The notes: generated by a model not told the origin, from the sequence alone. Positions 7,026 to 14,180 are shown, counted from the first letter of the stretch. The stretch is DNA of 20,606 bases from an uncultured Streptococcus sp. (GCF_938036805.1 NZ_CALHWC010000180.1:1-20606), one strand, 5' to 3'. Made by a program: numbers and translations.

Positions 7026-8138
7026 GTGATTTATTTAGATAATGCTGCTACGACTGCCTTGTCGCCTGCCGCAATTGAGTCCATGACTCAGGCAATGACA
7101 ATCTTCGGAAATCCATCCAGTACCCACAGCCACGGTCGAGAAGCCAATAAGCTGCTCAGGCAGGCTCGCGAAGATATTGCCAAGGTTCTACACACACAGA
7201 GTAAAAATGTTCTCTTCACCTCAGGAGGAACTGAAAGCAATAACACTGCCATTAAGGGCTATGCCCTGCGGCATCAAGATCAAGGCAAACATATTATTAC
7301 TACTGCCATTGAACACCATGCGGTTTTAGAACCTGTTGAATACTTGGTGGAGCACTTTGGCTTTGAATCCACTATTATTCAGCCAGTGGATGGACAAATC
7401 CGAACTGAAGATATCAAGAATGCCCTCAGACCGGATACTATCCTCGTCTCAGTCATGGCTGTTAATAATGAAACAGGCTACATTTTGCCGATTCAAGAAA
7501 TTGGTGAATTGCTAAAAGATCATCCTGCTGCTTTTCATGTCGATGCAGTCCAAGCTGTCGGCAAGCTCCCTATCTATCCTGAAGAATGGGGAATCAATTT
7601 CTTGAGTGCCTCAGCTCATAAATTCCACGGTCCAAAAGGGGTGGGATTTCTCTATGCTGACCAGATGGATTTTGATAATTTCATGCATGGCGGTGATCAA
7701 GAAAACAAGCATCGAGCGGGTACAGAAAACCTCGTTTCCATTGTCGGGATGGCAACTGCTCTTTCTGAAAATTTTGCCTACTTAGAGGAAAATCTTGAGC
7801 ATGCCCAGCAGTTAAAAGATACTTTACTGGACAACCTAACGGATATAGACTACTACCTAAACGAAAGTCAGCCTAGCCTGCCTTATGTTGTCAATATTGG
7901 ATTTCCAAACCAAAAGAATGATCTTATCTTGCTTCAAATGGACCTTAATGGCTTTTCAATCTCGACTGGCTCTGCTTGTACAGCTGGTGCTGTTCAGCCC
8001 AGCCATGTCCTTCAAGCCTTATATGGCCCAAACTCTGAGCGCCTAAAAGAATCCATTCGCATCAGTGTATCAGACCAAACTAGCATCCAAGAAATCAAAC
8101 TATTCAGCCAAAAACTAAAAGAAATACTAGGAGGATAA
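7026..8138 (+). CDS. Cysteine desulfurase (NifS/IscS-like)
   Basis: This PLP enzyme removes sulfur from cysteine, giving alanine and a protein persulfide for Fe-S cluster, thiamine or tRNA thiolation pathways. In the 370-residue product, YLDNAATT opens the fold, His98 lies in EHHAV, Asp173 in HVDAVQAVGK, the PLP lysine is Lys199 in SASAHKFHGPKG, and the persulfide cysteine is Cys318 in STGSACTAGAV on a long loop, as in NifS/IscS group I. It starts with GTG at 7026, with AGAG 9 nt before. It is co-oriented with prs2 and is followed after one base by the DUF1831 gene, so they share a transcript. It is not the SufS of a suf operon. The sulfur acceptor is unknown; IscS-type tRNA thiolation (with MnmA/ThiI) is plausible. 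Confidence 0.93.
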   Translation: MIYLDNAATTALSPAAIESMTQAMTIFGNPSSTHSHGREANKLLRQAREDIAKVLHTQSKNVLFTSGGTESNNTAIKGYALRHQDQGKHIITTAIEHHAVLEPVEYLVEHFGFESTIIQPVDGQIRTEDIKNALRPDTILVSVMAVNNETGYILPIQEIGELLKDHPAAFHVDAVQAVGKLPIYPEEWGINFLSASAHKFHGPKGVGFLYADQMDFDNFMHGGDQENKHRAGTENLVSIVGMATALSENFAYLEENLEHAQQLKDTLLDNLTDIDYYLNESQPSLPYVVNIGFPNQKNDLILLQMDLNGFSISTGSACTAGAVQPSHVLQALYGPNSERLKESIRISVSDQTSIQEIKLFSQKLKEILGG

Positions 8139-8139
8139 G

Positions 8140-8487
8140 ATGGCTTTTCAAACATCTGTTAGCTTAGCAAACTGCGACTTCACCTACTCACTCCATCCAA
8201 ATGTTAAGAAATTTACCTTACGGGACAATACATTTGCTGAAACAAAGGTTGGTAATTACGAGCTTTCTCGCTTACTTGAAGCTGTTCCTAATAGTGGCGA
8301 TGGATTCTTGCTTAAGATTATCGTCAATAAAGATCTAAGCGGAGTTAAAATCAATATTACGGACAAGTCTGGTTTAAGATTAGTTAATATCTTCAAATCA
8401 GAAAAACACCATATTATTCAGCAAAAATTCTATTTCTTGATGGATAGTTTAGTTGAAAGAGATATTTTTGAAAAAACACCCCAATAA
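8140..8487 (+). CDS. DUF1831 family protein
   Basis: A 115-residue soluble protein with no signal peptide or membrane segment. It matches my memory of the DUF1831 family of Lactobacillales, which usually sits directly after a cysteine desulfurase. It starts one base past the desulfurase stop behind a perfect AGGAGG, so the two are translated together. Visible features are a single Cys12 and alternating strand-like segments (KKFTLRDNTF, FLLKIIVNKD, GVKINITDKSGLRLVNIF) ending in a helix. Function is not known; an accessory or acceptor role for the desulfurase is an inference from the constant pairing. Confidence 0.85.
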   Translation: MAFQTSVSLANCDFTYSLHPNVKKFTLRDNTFAETKVGNYELSRLLEAVPNSGDGFLLKIIVNKDLSGVKINITDKSGLRLVNIFKSEKHHIIQQKFYFLMDSLVERDIFEKTPQ

Positions 8488-8513
8488 GCGAAATTCTAAG
8501 AATTTTGCTTATT
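8483..8513 (+). terminator. Terminator of the CYTH-prs2-desulfurase-DUF1831 group
   Basis: AATAAGCG-AAATTC, loop TAA, GAATTT-TGCTTATT forms a 14-bp stem with one G-U pair, followed by a T-rich run (TTTCTATTATTTT). It starts at the DUF1831 stop codon and separates this unit from rex. Confidence 0.85.
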
Positions 8514-8567
8514 TCTATTATTTTATCTATCTTTATTAGTATAATAATATTTTGTTCATCAAATTAG

Positions 8568-8596
8568 TTGATTTTTTCACAAGCTTTCTATAGAAT
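8568..8596 (+). promoter_or_regulatory. rex promoter with Rex half-site in the spacer
   Basis: TTGATT (8568-8573), 17 bp, TAGAAT (8591-8596). The spacer contains TTCACAA (8576-8582), one half of the Rex operator TTGTGAAnnnnTTCACAA. The other half is degenerate (GTTGA upstream), so autoregulation by Rex is possible but not shown. Confidence 0.55.
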
Positions 8597-8620
8597 AGAA
8601 GATAGAAAGGTCGTGATTTT

Positions 8621-9268
8621 GTGAAAACTGAAAAAAGCAATTCTATTCCACGTGCTACTGCTAAGCGGCTCTCCCTCTACTACCGAATTTTCAAGCGATT
8701 TAATGCAGAAAATATTGAAAAGGCCAATTCAAAACAAATCGCAGAGGCGATTGGAATCGACTCTGCGACTGTTCGGCGTGACTTTTCTTACTTCGGTGAG
8801 TTAGGTCGTAGAGGTTTTGGCTACGATGTCAAGAAACTAATGAATTTCTTTGCCAATCTTCTCAATGACAACTCGATTACCAATGTCATGATTGTTGGTG
8901 TCGGAAATATGGGCCGTGCTCTTTTACACTACCGCTTTCATGAACGGAATAAAATGAAGATTGTAATGGCCTTTGATACAGATGATTATTCTGATGTCGG
9001 GACCACCACAAATGATGGAATTCCTATTTATGGAATTTCTCAAATTAAAGAAAAGGTCCAAGAAGGAAACGTAAAGACTGCTATTCTGACAGTGCCGAGC
9101 GTTAAGGCACAAGAAGTCGCATCCGTCTTGGTTGATGCTGGTATCAAGGGAATTCTTTGCTTCTCCCCAGTGCACCTATCTGTCCCCAAAGATGTGGTTG
9201 TACAATATGTGGACCTAACCAGCGAACTCCAAACCTTACTCTATTTCATGAGAAAAGATGATGAGTAA
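8621..9268 (+). CDS. rex: Redox-sensing transcriptional repressor Rex
   Basis: Rex senses the NADH/NAD+ ratio and represses fermentation and NADH-oxidising genes when NADH is low. The 215-residue product has an N-terminal winged helix (about 8-78) with the DNA-reading segment IDSATVRRDFSYFGELGRRGFGY, and a C-terminal Rossmann domain with GVGNMG (93-98) for NADH. The C-terminal helix (about 197-212) should swap between subunits of the dimer. Translation starts at GTG 8621, about 10 nt after GAAAGG. It has its own promoter after the upstream terminator, and the amidotransferase gene follows after 24 bp, probably on the same transcript. Divergent ldh elsewhere in this window is a typical target class. 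Confidence 0.96.
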   Translation: MKTEKSNSIPRATAKRLSLYYRIFKRFNAENIEKANSKQIAEAIGIDSATVRRDFSYFGELGRRGFGYDVKKLMNFFANLLNDNSITNVMIVGVGNMGRALLHYRFHERNKMKIVMAFDTDDYSDVGTTTNDGIPIYGISQIKEKVQEGNVKTAILTVPSVKAQEVASVLVDAGIKGILCFSPVHLSVPKDVVVQYVDLTSELQTLLYFMRKDDE

Positions 9269-9292
9269 GGTAAGAAAGGAAACAGACACTTT

Positions 9293-9985
9293 ATGAAAAA
9301 AACGATTATCGGTATAACAGGAAACCAAAGGGATATTCCCAACGATCAATTTATTCATATCAGTTATACCTCAACTGGCTTTATCGAGGGAGTCAATAAA
9401 GTTGGAGGAATCCCAATTATCTTGCCAATTGGTGATGAAACCTTAGCTCACACCTATATTACTATGATTGATAAACTGATCCTTACCGGTGGACAAAATG
9501 TCCATCCTCATTTCTACGGCGAGGAACAGACTATCGAAAGCGATGATTACCTGCTTCAAAGGGATCTATTTGAACTAGCTCTCATCCGAGAAGCACGGAA
9601 GCAAAACAAACCTATTTTTGGTGTCTGTCGCGGTACTCAGCTTTACAATGTTGCTATGGGTGGCACACTTCACCAAGACATCGAGAATCACTGGCAAGAT
9701 AGCACTGCTCAATACACTACACAGACTATGGTCACTAAAAACGGCTCCATCCTCCATGAATTATACGGACCTACTTGTCAAATCAACTCATTCCATCACC
9801 AAAGTATCAAGGATCTAGCGAAAAATCTAGAAGTCATAGCCTACGATCCTCGGGATAAGGTCATTGAGGCTGTTACCTCAACTGATGGAAGTCCATTTCT
9901 TGGTGTGCAGTGGCATCCAGAATTTCTATTTCCCACAAGAACAGGTGATTTAGCCTTGTTTGATTATGTGGTCCACAAACTTTAG
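9293..9985 (+). CDS. Class I glutamine amidotransferase-like hydrolase (peptidase C26)
   Basis: This family hydrolyses gamma-glutamyl bonds; PuuD of E. coli cleaves gamma-glutamyl-GABA. The 230-residue product has the triad of class I amidotransferases: Cys112 in FGVCRGTQLYNVAMGGTL, and His208 and Glu210 in GVQWHPEF. LTGGQNVHPHFYGEE (64-78) is the usual oxyanion-loop region of PuuD-like enzymes. It stands alone without a synthetase domain, so it is a hydrolase rather than an ammonia donor. The ATG has AAAGGA about 12 nt upstream. Its stop TAG overlaps the radC stop on the opposite strand by 3 bp. The substrate is unknown. Confidence 0.9.
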   Translation: MKKTIIGITGNQRDIPNDQFIHISYTSTGFIEGVNKVGGIPIILPIGDETLAHTYITMIDKLILTGGQNVHPHFYGEEQTIESDDYLLQRDLFELALIREARKQNKPIFGVCRGTQLYNVAMGGTLHQDIENHWQDSTAQYTTQTMVTKNGSILHELYGPTCQINSFHHQSIKDLAKNLEVIAYDPRDKVIEAVTSTDGSPFLGVQWHPEFLFPTRTGDLALFDYVVHKL

Positions 9986-10665
9986 ATCAAATCCGTTTTT
10001 TCACGATAACTATAATAATCATTTTTTGAAACAATTAAATGATCTAAAAGAACCAACCCCATTAGTTCACAAGCTTCTTTCATATGTTTGGTGACCTCGT
10101 CGTCATTCTTACTTGGTAAAGTCACTCCAGAAGGATGATTGTGCACTAGTATAATAGATGTCGCCAAGTGTTTGAGCGCATAATGCAAAATCTCGCGCGG
10201 CTCAGCAATACTCCTAGTTACCGTTCCTACAAAGATTGTCTGCTGATGGATGATCTGGTTTTGACTATTGAGATAAATAGCAACCAAACATTCCTGCTTT
10301 TTATCTCCCAATTCGACCTGCATTTTGCGAGCTAGTTTTTGACTTCCAAGAATTTGCTCCCTCTCCAGCACTTCAGCTTTGTTGATACGACAGCCAAGCT
10401 CAATAATGGCTTGCAACTCAACAGCCTTCACAGGACCAATTCCTGAAATTGTCTGTAATTCTTGTAAAGTCAAATATTTCAGATCATTCAAACTAGAAAT
10501 CGATGATAAAATCCTTTGAGAAACTTGAAAAACAGTTTCTTTTTTGCTGCCTGTTCGCAAAAATATAGATAGCAATTCCTGATTACTGAGTTTATCCGCT
10601 CCTTCTCTTATCAGCCGTTCACGCGGCATCATGCTTATATCATCCTGCAATGAAATACGATACAT
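9982..10665 (-). CDS. radC: RadC/YicR family JAB-domain protein
   Basis: A 227-residue protein named for DNA repair, although a direct repair role is doubtful in this family. The N-terminal part has a helix-hairpin-helix motif (ISGIGPVKA, 73-81). The C-terminal JAB1/MPN metalloprotease-like domain has the zinc-site pattern His175-x-His177-PSG ... Asp188 (VHNHPSG, NDDE), and a conserved acidic helix at AEPREIL. The start has AAGGAGG 5 nt before the ATG. It is convergent with the amidotransferase gene and their stop codons overlap, with no hairpin between. It marks the edge of the core before the toxin island. Whether the domain acts on DNA or on protein is unknown. Confidence 0.93.
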   Translation of the reverse strand: MYRISLQDDISMMPRERLIREGADKLSNQELLSIFLRTGSKKETVFQVSQRILSSISSLNDLKYLTLQELQTISGIGPVKAVELQAIIELGCRINKAEVLEREQILGSQKLARKMQVELGDKKQECLVAIYLNSQNQIIHQQTIFVGTVTRSIAEPREILHYALKHLATSIILVHNHPSGVTLPSKNDDEVTKHMKEACELMGLVLLDHLIVSKNDYYSYREKTDLI

Positions 10666-10709
10666 ACCAACCTCCTTACTTATTAATTCGAGATTAAATA
10701 AAAAAAGAA

Positions 10710-10780
10710 CCTAAATAAATGAACTACACCCCAAAGGTTAGACACAAAATCTATCGATTAGGCGAGTTCATTTATTTAGG
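10710..10780. terminator. 16-bp inverted repeat, probable terminator from an IS remnant
   Basis: CCTAAATAAATGAACT (10710-10725) and its exact complement (10765-10780) enclose 39 bp. On the minus strand the right end is followed by TTCTTTTTTTATTT, so it can end transcription of the toxin operon before radC. The enclosed bases CACCCCAAAGGTTAGACA (about 10727-10744), together with the preceding TGAACT, resemble the terminal repeat of IS150-type (IS3 family) elements as I remember it. This may therefore be a deleted IS or MITE, but no transposase remains. Confidence 0.6.
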
Positions 10781-10797
10781 CTATTTATTATTAATTG

Positions 10798-11112
10798 CTA
10801 AATCTTATCATATTTGTTGCTTGCTGTTGTAACAGCCTCTCTAACGGATGTAGACCATTGTCCCTTGATGGCACTATCTAAAGTATCATTAATCCCCTTG
10901 ATAGCCAACTTTCCTTCCTTTGCAACTTTACTAATCGCTTCCTTAGATTTGGTCTTAATACCATCACTTTTACTAAGAATATGTGGAGCATAAACATTTG
11001 TTATCAAAGATTTTTCAATCTGTTTTTGAATAGCAAGCAGACGCGTTCCTAAATCATCGAAATTTCCTATAGTAAATACACCTGTAATATCCTCAGTCAA
11101 TGTTGTTGCCAT
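10798..11112 (-). CDS. Small helical T7SS partner (TlaA/Lap1-like)
   Basis: A 104-residue, mostly helical protein without signal peptide or cysteine. The central part SDGIKTKSKEAISKVAKEGK and the closing helix (SVREAVTTASNKY) recall the WXG100-sized DUF3130/SACOL2603-type proteins that pair with type VII secretion effectors. It lacks a clear WXG motif in the expected turn; a YAPHILSKSDG turn stands there instead. It is the last gene of the lipoprotein-lipase-partner operon, 17 bp after the preceding gene, with AGGAAGTG 8 nt before the ATG. In S. aureus two such small helical proteins bind the C-terminal domain of the lipase toxin TslA and are needed for its export, so the same role is inferred. 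The family call rests on size, helicity and position, not on a search. Confidence 0.7.
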   Translation of the reverse strand: MATTLTEDITGVFTIGNFDDLGTRLLAIQKQIEKSLITNVYAPHILSKSDGIKTKSKEAISKVAKEGKLAIKGINDTLDSAIKGQWSTSVREAVTTASNKYDKI

Positions 11113-11129
11113 TTTAGCATCACTTCCTT

Positions 11130-11543
11130 TTACTCTCTAGTTTTATTATTGTCATCTGCGGCTATTCTCCTACGCAGATAAGCCTCCTCTAACTTATCAT
11201 CTAGATATCGTCTTTCTCGTCGGAAATTATCACTCTCTTTTAAAGATTCTAATTCCAATATTTTTTGCGCCTCCGTCAAGGCATCTTCCGATAACATTTG
11301 GTAAGATTCCATCTCTCTATTAAGAATCCTATAAAAATCCTGATCCGCATCAGTAGATTTCAAATAATGTAACGTTTCTTCGTACTTTTCATCAAGAATA
11401 TTTTGTATGGCACGACGCGCAGTTTGAAAATAATCATTTCTTTCCTCAAATTCTTGCAACTTTTCTCGATGCCGATCTTCCAATTCTTCTAGTTCTTTAG
11501 TTTTCTTTTCGACTTCACGTTGTGCTACTTCAAATTTCTCCAT
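11130..11543 (-). CDS. Coiled-coil T7SS partner (TlaA/Lap2-like, DUF3958-like)
   Basis: A 137-residue, highly charged, almost wholly helical protein. Residues 1-40 are a coiled coil of Glu/Lys heptads (QREVEKKTKELEELED), followed by helices around 40-60 and 75-125, the last ending RRRIAADD. There is no signal peptide, membrane segment or cysteine. This resembles the DUF3958-type small helical proteins encoded beside LXG or TslA effectors in streptococci and staphylococci, which form a helical stack with the effector's targeting domain. Its ATG lies 19 bp inside the end of the lipase gene, with AGGGG about 10 nt upstream, so translation is coupled to the toxin. The role as a secretion partner is an inference from operon position and shape. 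Confidence 0.7.
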   Translation of the reverse strand: MEKFEVAQREVEKKTKELEELEDRHREKLQEFEERNDYFQTARRAIQNILDEKYEETLHYLKSTDADQDFYRILNREMESYQMLSEDALTEAQKILELESLKESDNFRRERRYLDDKLEEAYLRRRIAADDNNKTRE

Positions 11544-12925
11544 TGATTGAATTCCCCTGCTAAAGATATGTCTTCTTCGAGTTTTTTGTTTATATCAGCT
11601 GCAATTTTATCTTTTAATTTAGTCATTTCATCTAATATTTGACTCGCTTTGTTGAGCTTATTTTGTAGAGAGATTTCTACATTTCCGACAACACTATCAT
11701 GCGTGACACCACCAGCTGCAAAAGCCGATCTAATCTCATCAGGACTGAGACTACTGATCATAAACGGAGACTTGGTCGTTTCAAATAAAGACTCAACTTC
11801 TTCTACTCCTCTTTGTTTCTCAATCTTAATCTGATCCAAAACTTGCTGAGCAGCATTAACAAGAGCATTTGCACCAATAGTAGCTTGCTCGCTGTCTAGA
11901 AAAATTCGTTCGTTGCTACTTAAGCCACCTCCGCTTTCTGTAAGTAAGCTTTTCATGCCATAATACCGCAACATTCTCGTTTTTGTTTCTAGGATGAGGG
12001 CATTCGCATTTCCTTTTGCTGTATTGGTCACAACATTGCCGTTTTCATCAATGAGTTGACCTTTATTATTAAATCTCCAAGTATTATAACTATGATATTT
12101 ATCCCCCAGACTATAGATCTTATCTGCCTTTTCTTTCCAAGAAAGTTTATCATCCTGTAAAATTCGTAAAGATTCATCAACAAAACTAGCATCTGTCATG
12201 TTGACATAAATGGCAACGCCTGTTTTATTCCCCAAAATGTTCCCCAAAAACATATCATTTGGATTTCTAAAGTTCCGAAATTGCTCTGGATGCGCCTGCA
12301 TATAGGCTATTTCTTCTTCCGAAACAATATTATGAATATCTGGACCATTAAAGCCAACATTATTCCATCCCATTTTTAAGGCAGTATAAAGTGCCATAGA
12401 CTCTCCCAAAGAATGACCATTCGTTGTTATAATGGCATTGGGATTTTCTTTACGAACCTTTTTCTCTACTCGCTGGGCAAACTCTAATGCTGTTTTTGAC
12501 TGAACATCTACAATGTTTTCGACAACTTCCTTTTTAACACTATCGTTAAAATGTCCTTCTAGAATGCCTTTGCCCATCCCTGAAATCGAGGGGAGACCTG
12601 TTATCATTTTATCCGTAAAACCCATACCTAGATTTTCAAGGTCATTGAGAACATCTTTTTTGTCTCCAAAATTGGTGCCAACATAAGAAACCACTACCTG
12701 ACTGTAGTCTACGTTCCCTTGATCATCAACAGGAGCAACAGCCATAGCTTGCATACTATTATCCGTTGGTTCAGCAGAGTTCCCAATAGCATCAATGACT
12801 CGGAATTTTCGACCATTAACGTTAATCGTTTCTCCAACTGATAATTGCTTATCCGGATTATCTACTGGGTCAATATCGTAAACATATGTTGCAATTTTAT
12901 TATAATCCGCATCCGTTATGTTCAT
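11525..12925 (-). CDS. Reverse-domain type VII-secreted lipase toxin (TslA-like)
   Basis: A 466-residue protein with no signal peptide. Residues about 1-330 form an alpha/beta-hydrolase of the class 3 lipase type. The nucleophile elbow is GHSLGE with Ser172, after the strand NAIITTN; likely partners are Asp224 (RNPNDMF) and His278 (GDKYHSYNTW). VVVSYVGTNFGDKKDVLNDL (77-96) is the usual strand and oxyanion region before the elbow. Residues about 340-466 are helical (long helices at 350-375, 412-455), like an LXG-type targeting stack but at the C-terminus. This order matches TslA of S. aureus, a phospholipase A antibacterial toxin exported by the type VII system. Flanking genes fit: an upstream lipoprotein (ATGA overlap) as immunity, and two downstream small helical proteins as export partners. 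No T7SS core gene is in the window. Ribosome site GGAGAG lies 5 nt before the ATG. Activity is inferred. Confidence 0.82.
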   Translation of the reverse strand: MNITDADYNKIATYVYDIDPVDNPDKQLSVGETINVNGRKFRVIDAIGNSAEPTDNSMQAMAVAPVDDQGNVDYSQVVVSYVGTNFGDKKDVLNDLENLGMGFTDKMITGLPSISGMGKGILEGHFNDSVKKEVVENIVDVQSKTALEFAQRVEKKVRKENPNAIITTNGHSLGESMALYTALKMGWNNVGFNGPDIHNIVSEEEIAYMQAHPEQFRNFRNPNDMFLGNILGNKTGVAIYVNMTDASFVDESLRILQDDKLSWKEKADKIYSLGDKYHSYNTWRFNNKGQLIDENGNVVTNTAKGNANALILETKTRMLRYYGMKSLLTESGGGLSSNERIFLDSEQATIGANALVNAAQQVLDQIKIEKQRGVEEVESLFETTKSPFMISSLSPDEIRSAFAAGGVTHDSVVGNVEISLQNKLNKASQILDEMTKLKDKIAADINKKLEEDISLAGEFNQWRNLK

Positions 12926-13350
12926 TTCTTCTCTCCATAATGTATAACATTTATTTGGGTTTCCGATAATTTTGTATAACTAGTTGGAACTTCCTTACGT
13001 TTCAGTTCCTCTGAGCTATTATGATAGATCAAGCCATAATTCTGTATATCGTAACTATCTTTTAAGTCTGTTGAAACTTCTATTTTATCGTTTACCGAGA
13101 AATAAATGAATCTAGGTCTACCAAATCCGCCTTTTGAAATACTTTCAAACTCTATTTTATAAACATCTTCAAAATTATTGACCAAAAATAAAGCAAGAGC
13201 CTCTTCTTGTTTTCTAATTATCTTTTTCTCTTCTGCTGTCAATGTTACTTCCTCCTTCTGTTCTGTTTTTTTCTGCTGGCTACAGGCACCGAGTGTTCCC
13301 AAACCTAGAAATCCAATAAATACTATCAAAAGCAACTTAGATATTTTCAT
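12922..13350 (-). CDS. Lipoprotein 1, probable TilA-like immunity protein
   Basis: A 142-residue lipoprotein. The N-terminus is a type II signal peptide: KISK, then a hydrophobic core, then the lipobox LGAC with Cys23, giving a protein anchored on the outer face of the membrane. The mature part is a Lys/Glu-rich tether (24-45), then helix LALFLVNNFEDVYKIEF and several strands ending in VIHYGEKK; this looks like a small cystatin-like fold. Its stop overlaps the lipase start (ATGA), so the two are translated together, as expected for an immunity and toxin pair. A surface lipoprotein fits protection against a lipase attacking the membrane from outside. AAAGGAG lies 5 nt before the ATG. Residues 1-62 are almost identical to lipoprotein 3, but the rest is different. 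Family name (TilA or DUF4467-like) is tentative. Confidence 0.8.
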   Translation of the reverse strand: MKISKLLLIVFIGFLGLGTLGACSQQKKTEQKEEVTLTAEEKKIIRKQEEALALFLVNNFEDVYKIEFESISKGGFGRPRFIYFSVNDKIEVSTDLKDSYDIQNYGLIYHNSSEELKRKEVPTSYTKLSETQINVIHYGEKK

Positions 13351-13410
13351 AAATACTCCTTTCCTTTATAAAACACAAGATCATCAACTATCCTAACACG
13401 ATTATAATAT

Positions 13411-13449
13411 ATTATATCAAAAAGAATATAAACCAAGCAAGCGTTTACA
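13411..13449 (-). promoter_or_regulatory. Promoter and cre-like site of the intact toxin operon
   Basis: On the minus strand: TTGCTT (13435-13440), 18 bp, TATAAT (13411-13416) with a TGA extension. A second TATAAT lies at 13401-13406. A cre-like sequence AGCAAGCGTTTACA (plus, 13436-13449) matches 12 of 14 positions of the CcpA consensus TGWAANCGNTNWCA and overlaps the -35, which would suit catabolite repression. Confidence 0.6.
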
Positions 13450-13484
13450 TTTTTTATCACTTTTATTATGGATGAAACTAAATT

Positions 13485-13666
13485 TTACATACTATTATAG
13501 TTTAACTCAATAGAGTAACCAATAGCATCAATGACTCGGAATTTCGACCGTTAACGTCAGATTCCTTTCCCACACTATATTGTTCTTCTGCTTTATATTC
13601 TTTCGGATCCAAACTATAGGCTTTTTTAGATAATATGTTGTAAGCTTTATCAGTCAATCGCGCCAT
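13485..13666 (-). pseudogene. 5' stump of a tslA-like gene after lipoprotein 2
   Basis: The ATG directly follows the TAA of lipoprotein 2. The first codons read MARLTDKAYNILSKKAY, matching the start of the intact lipase (MNITDADYNKIATYVY) in pattern, then QYSVGKESDVNGR against QLSVGETINVNGR. After GR one A is missing (CGAAATTCC against CGAAAATTCC). In the shifted frame the match continues as FRVIDAIG and then NSM, where the intact gene has CAA but this copy has TAA. No further lipase sequence is seen. Both a frameshift and a stop show that it is dead. The toxin loss left the lipoprotein intact. Confidence 0.85.
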
Positions 13667-14083
13667 TTAATAATCCTCGTAATAACTAACATCTACTCCG
13701 TCTAAACTAGTTAACTGTGTTGGAGGTTTCTTCTCTATCAAATGAAAGTCTTTTGGATCATATCCTATTGAATAATATCCATCTTTACTTTCTAACTCTG
13801 TTGGTAAAATATAACTACTATCATTGACCTTTATAGTGATTGTATCACCCGTCCCAAAACCACCTTTATGAAAATTTACAAATTCTATTTTTTTCACATC
13901 TTGATAATGATTTACCAGGTACAAAGCGATTTTCTCTTCTTCTTTACGAAGTTTCTTTTTTTCCTCTGTCGTCAATGTAACCATCTCCTTCTGTCCGTTT
14001 TTTTTCTGTTGACTACAGGCACTGAGAGTTCCCAACCCCAAAAATCCAATAAATACTATCAAAAGTAACTTAAGTATTTTCAT
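13667..14083 (-). CDS. Lipoprotein 2, orphan TilA-like immunity paralogue
   Basis: A 138-residue lipoprotein with signal peptide MKILKLLLIVFIGFLGLGTL and lipobox LSAC (Cys23). The frame is open 27 bp further up, but AAGGA lies about 8 nt before the ATG at 14083 and the resulting N-terminus matches the other copies. The mature region has LVNHYQDVKKIEF, HKGGFGTGD and a C-terminal PTQLTSLDGVDVSYYED. It belongs with copies 5 and 6 rather than with copies 1, 3 and 4. It is followed directly by a broken lipase stump, so it is an immunity gene without a toxin. It may protect against lipases from other strains. Confidence 0.78.
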   Translation of the reverse strand: MKILKLLLIVFIGFLGLGTLSACSQQKKNGQKEMVTLTTEEKKKLRKEEEKIALYLVNHYQDVKKIEFVNFHKGGFGTGDTITIKVNDSSYILPTELESKDGYYSIGYDPKDFHLIEKKPPTQLTSLDGVDVSYYEDY

Positions 14084-14139
14084 ATAATATTTCCTTATTT
14101 TATAGAACATACAATCTTCAACTATACTAACATAGGTAT

Positions 14140-14178
14140 ATTATAGCAAAATGATTATAGAACAAGCAGGCGTTTACA
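14140..14178 (-). promoter_or_regulatory. Promoter and cre-like site of lipoprotein 2
   Basis: Minus strand: CTGCTT (14164-14169), 18 bp, TGC-extended TATAAT (14140-14145). A cre-like AGCAGGCGTTTACA (plus, 14165-14178; 11 of 14) overlaps the -35. The layout equals that of the promoter before lipoprotein 1. Confidence 0.55.
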
Positions 14179-14180
14179 TC

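Noticed and set aside
11525..12925. A secreted lipase using the general secretion pathway
   Set aside because: There is no signal peptide at the N-terminus, and the downstream helical partner genes point to type VII export.
13485..13666. A small genuine gene directly after lipoprotein 2
   Set aside because: It matches the lipase N-terminus only through a frameshift and ends at a stop where the intact gene has CAA.
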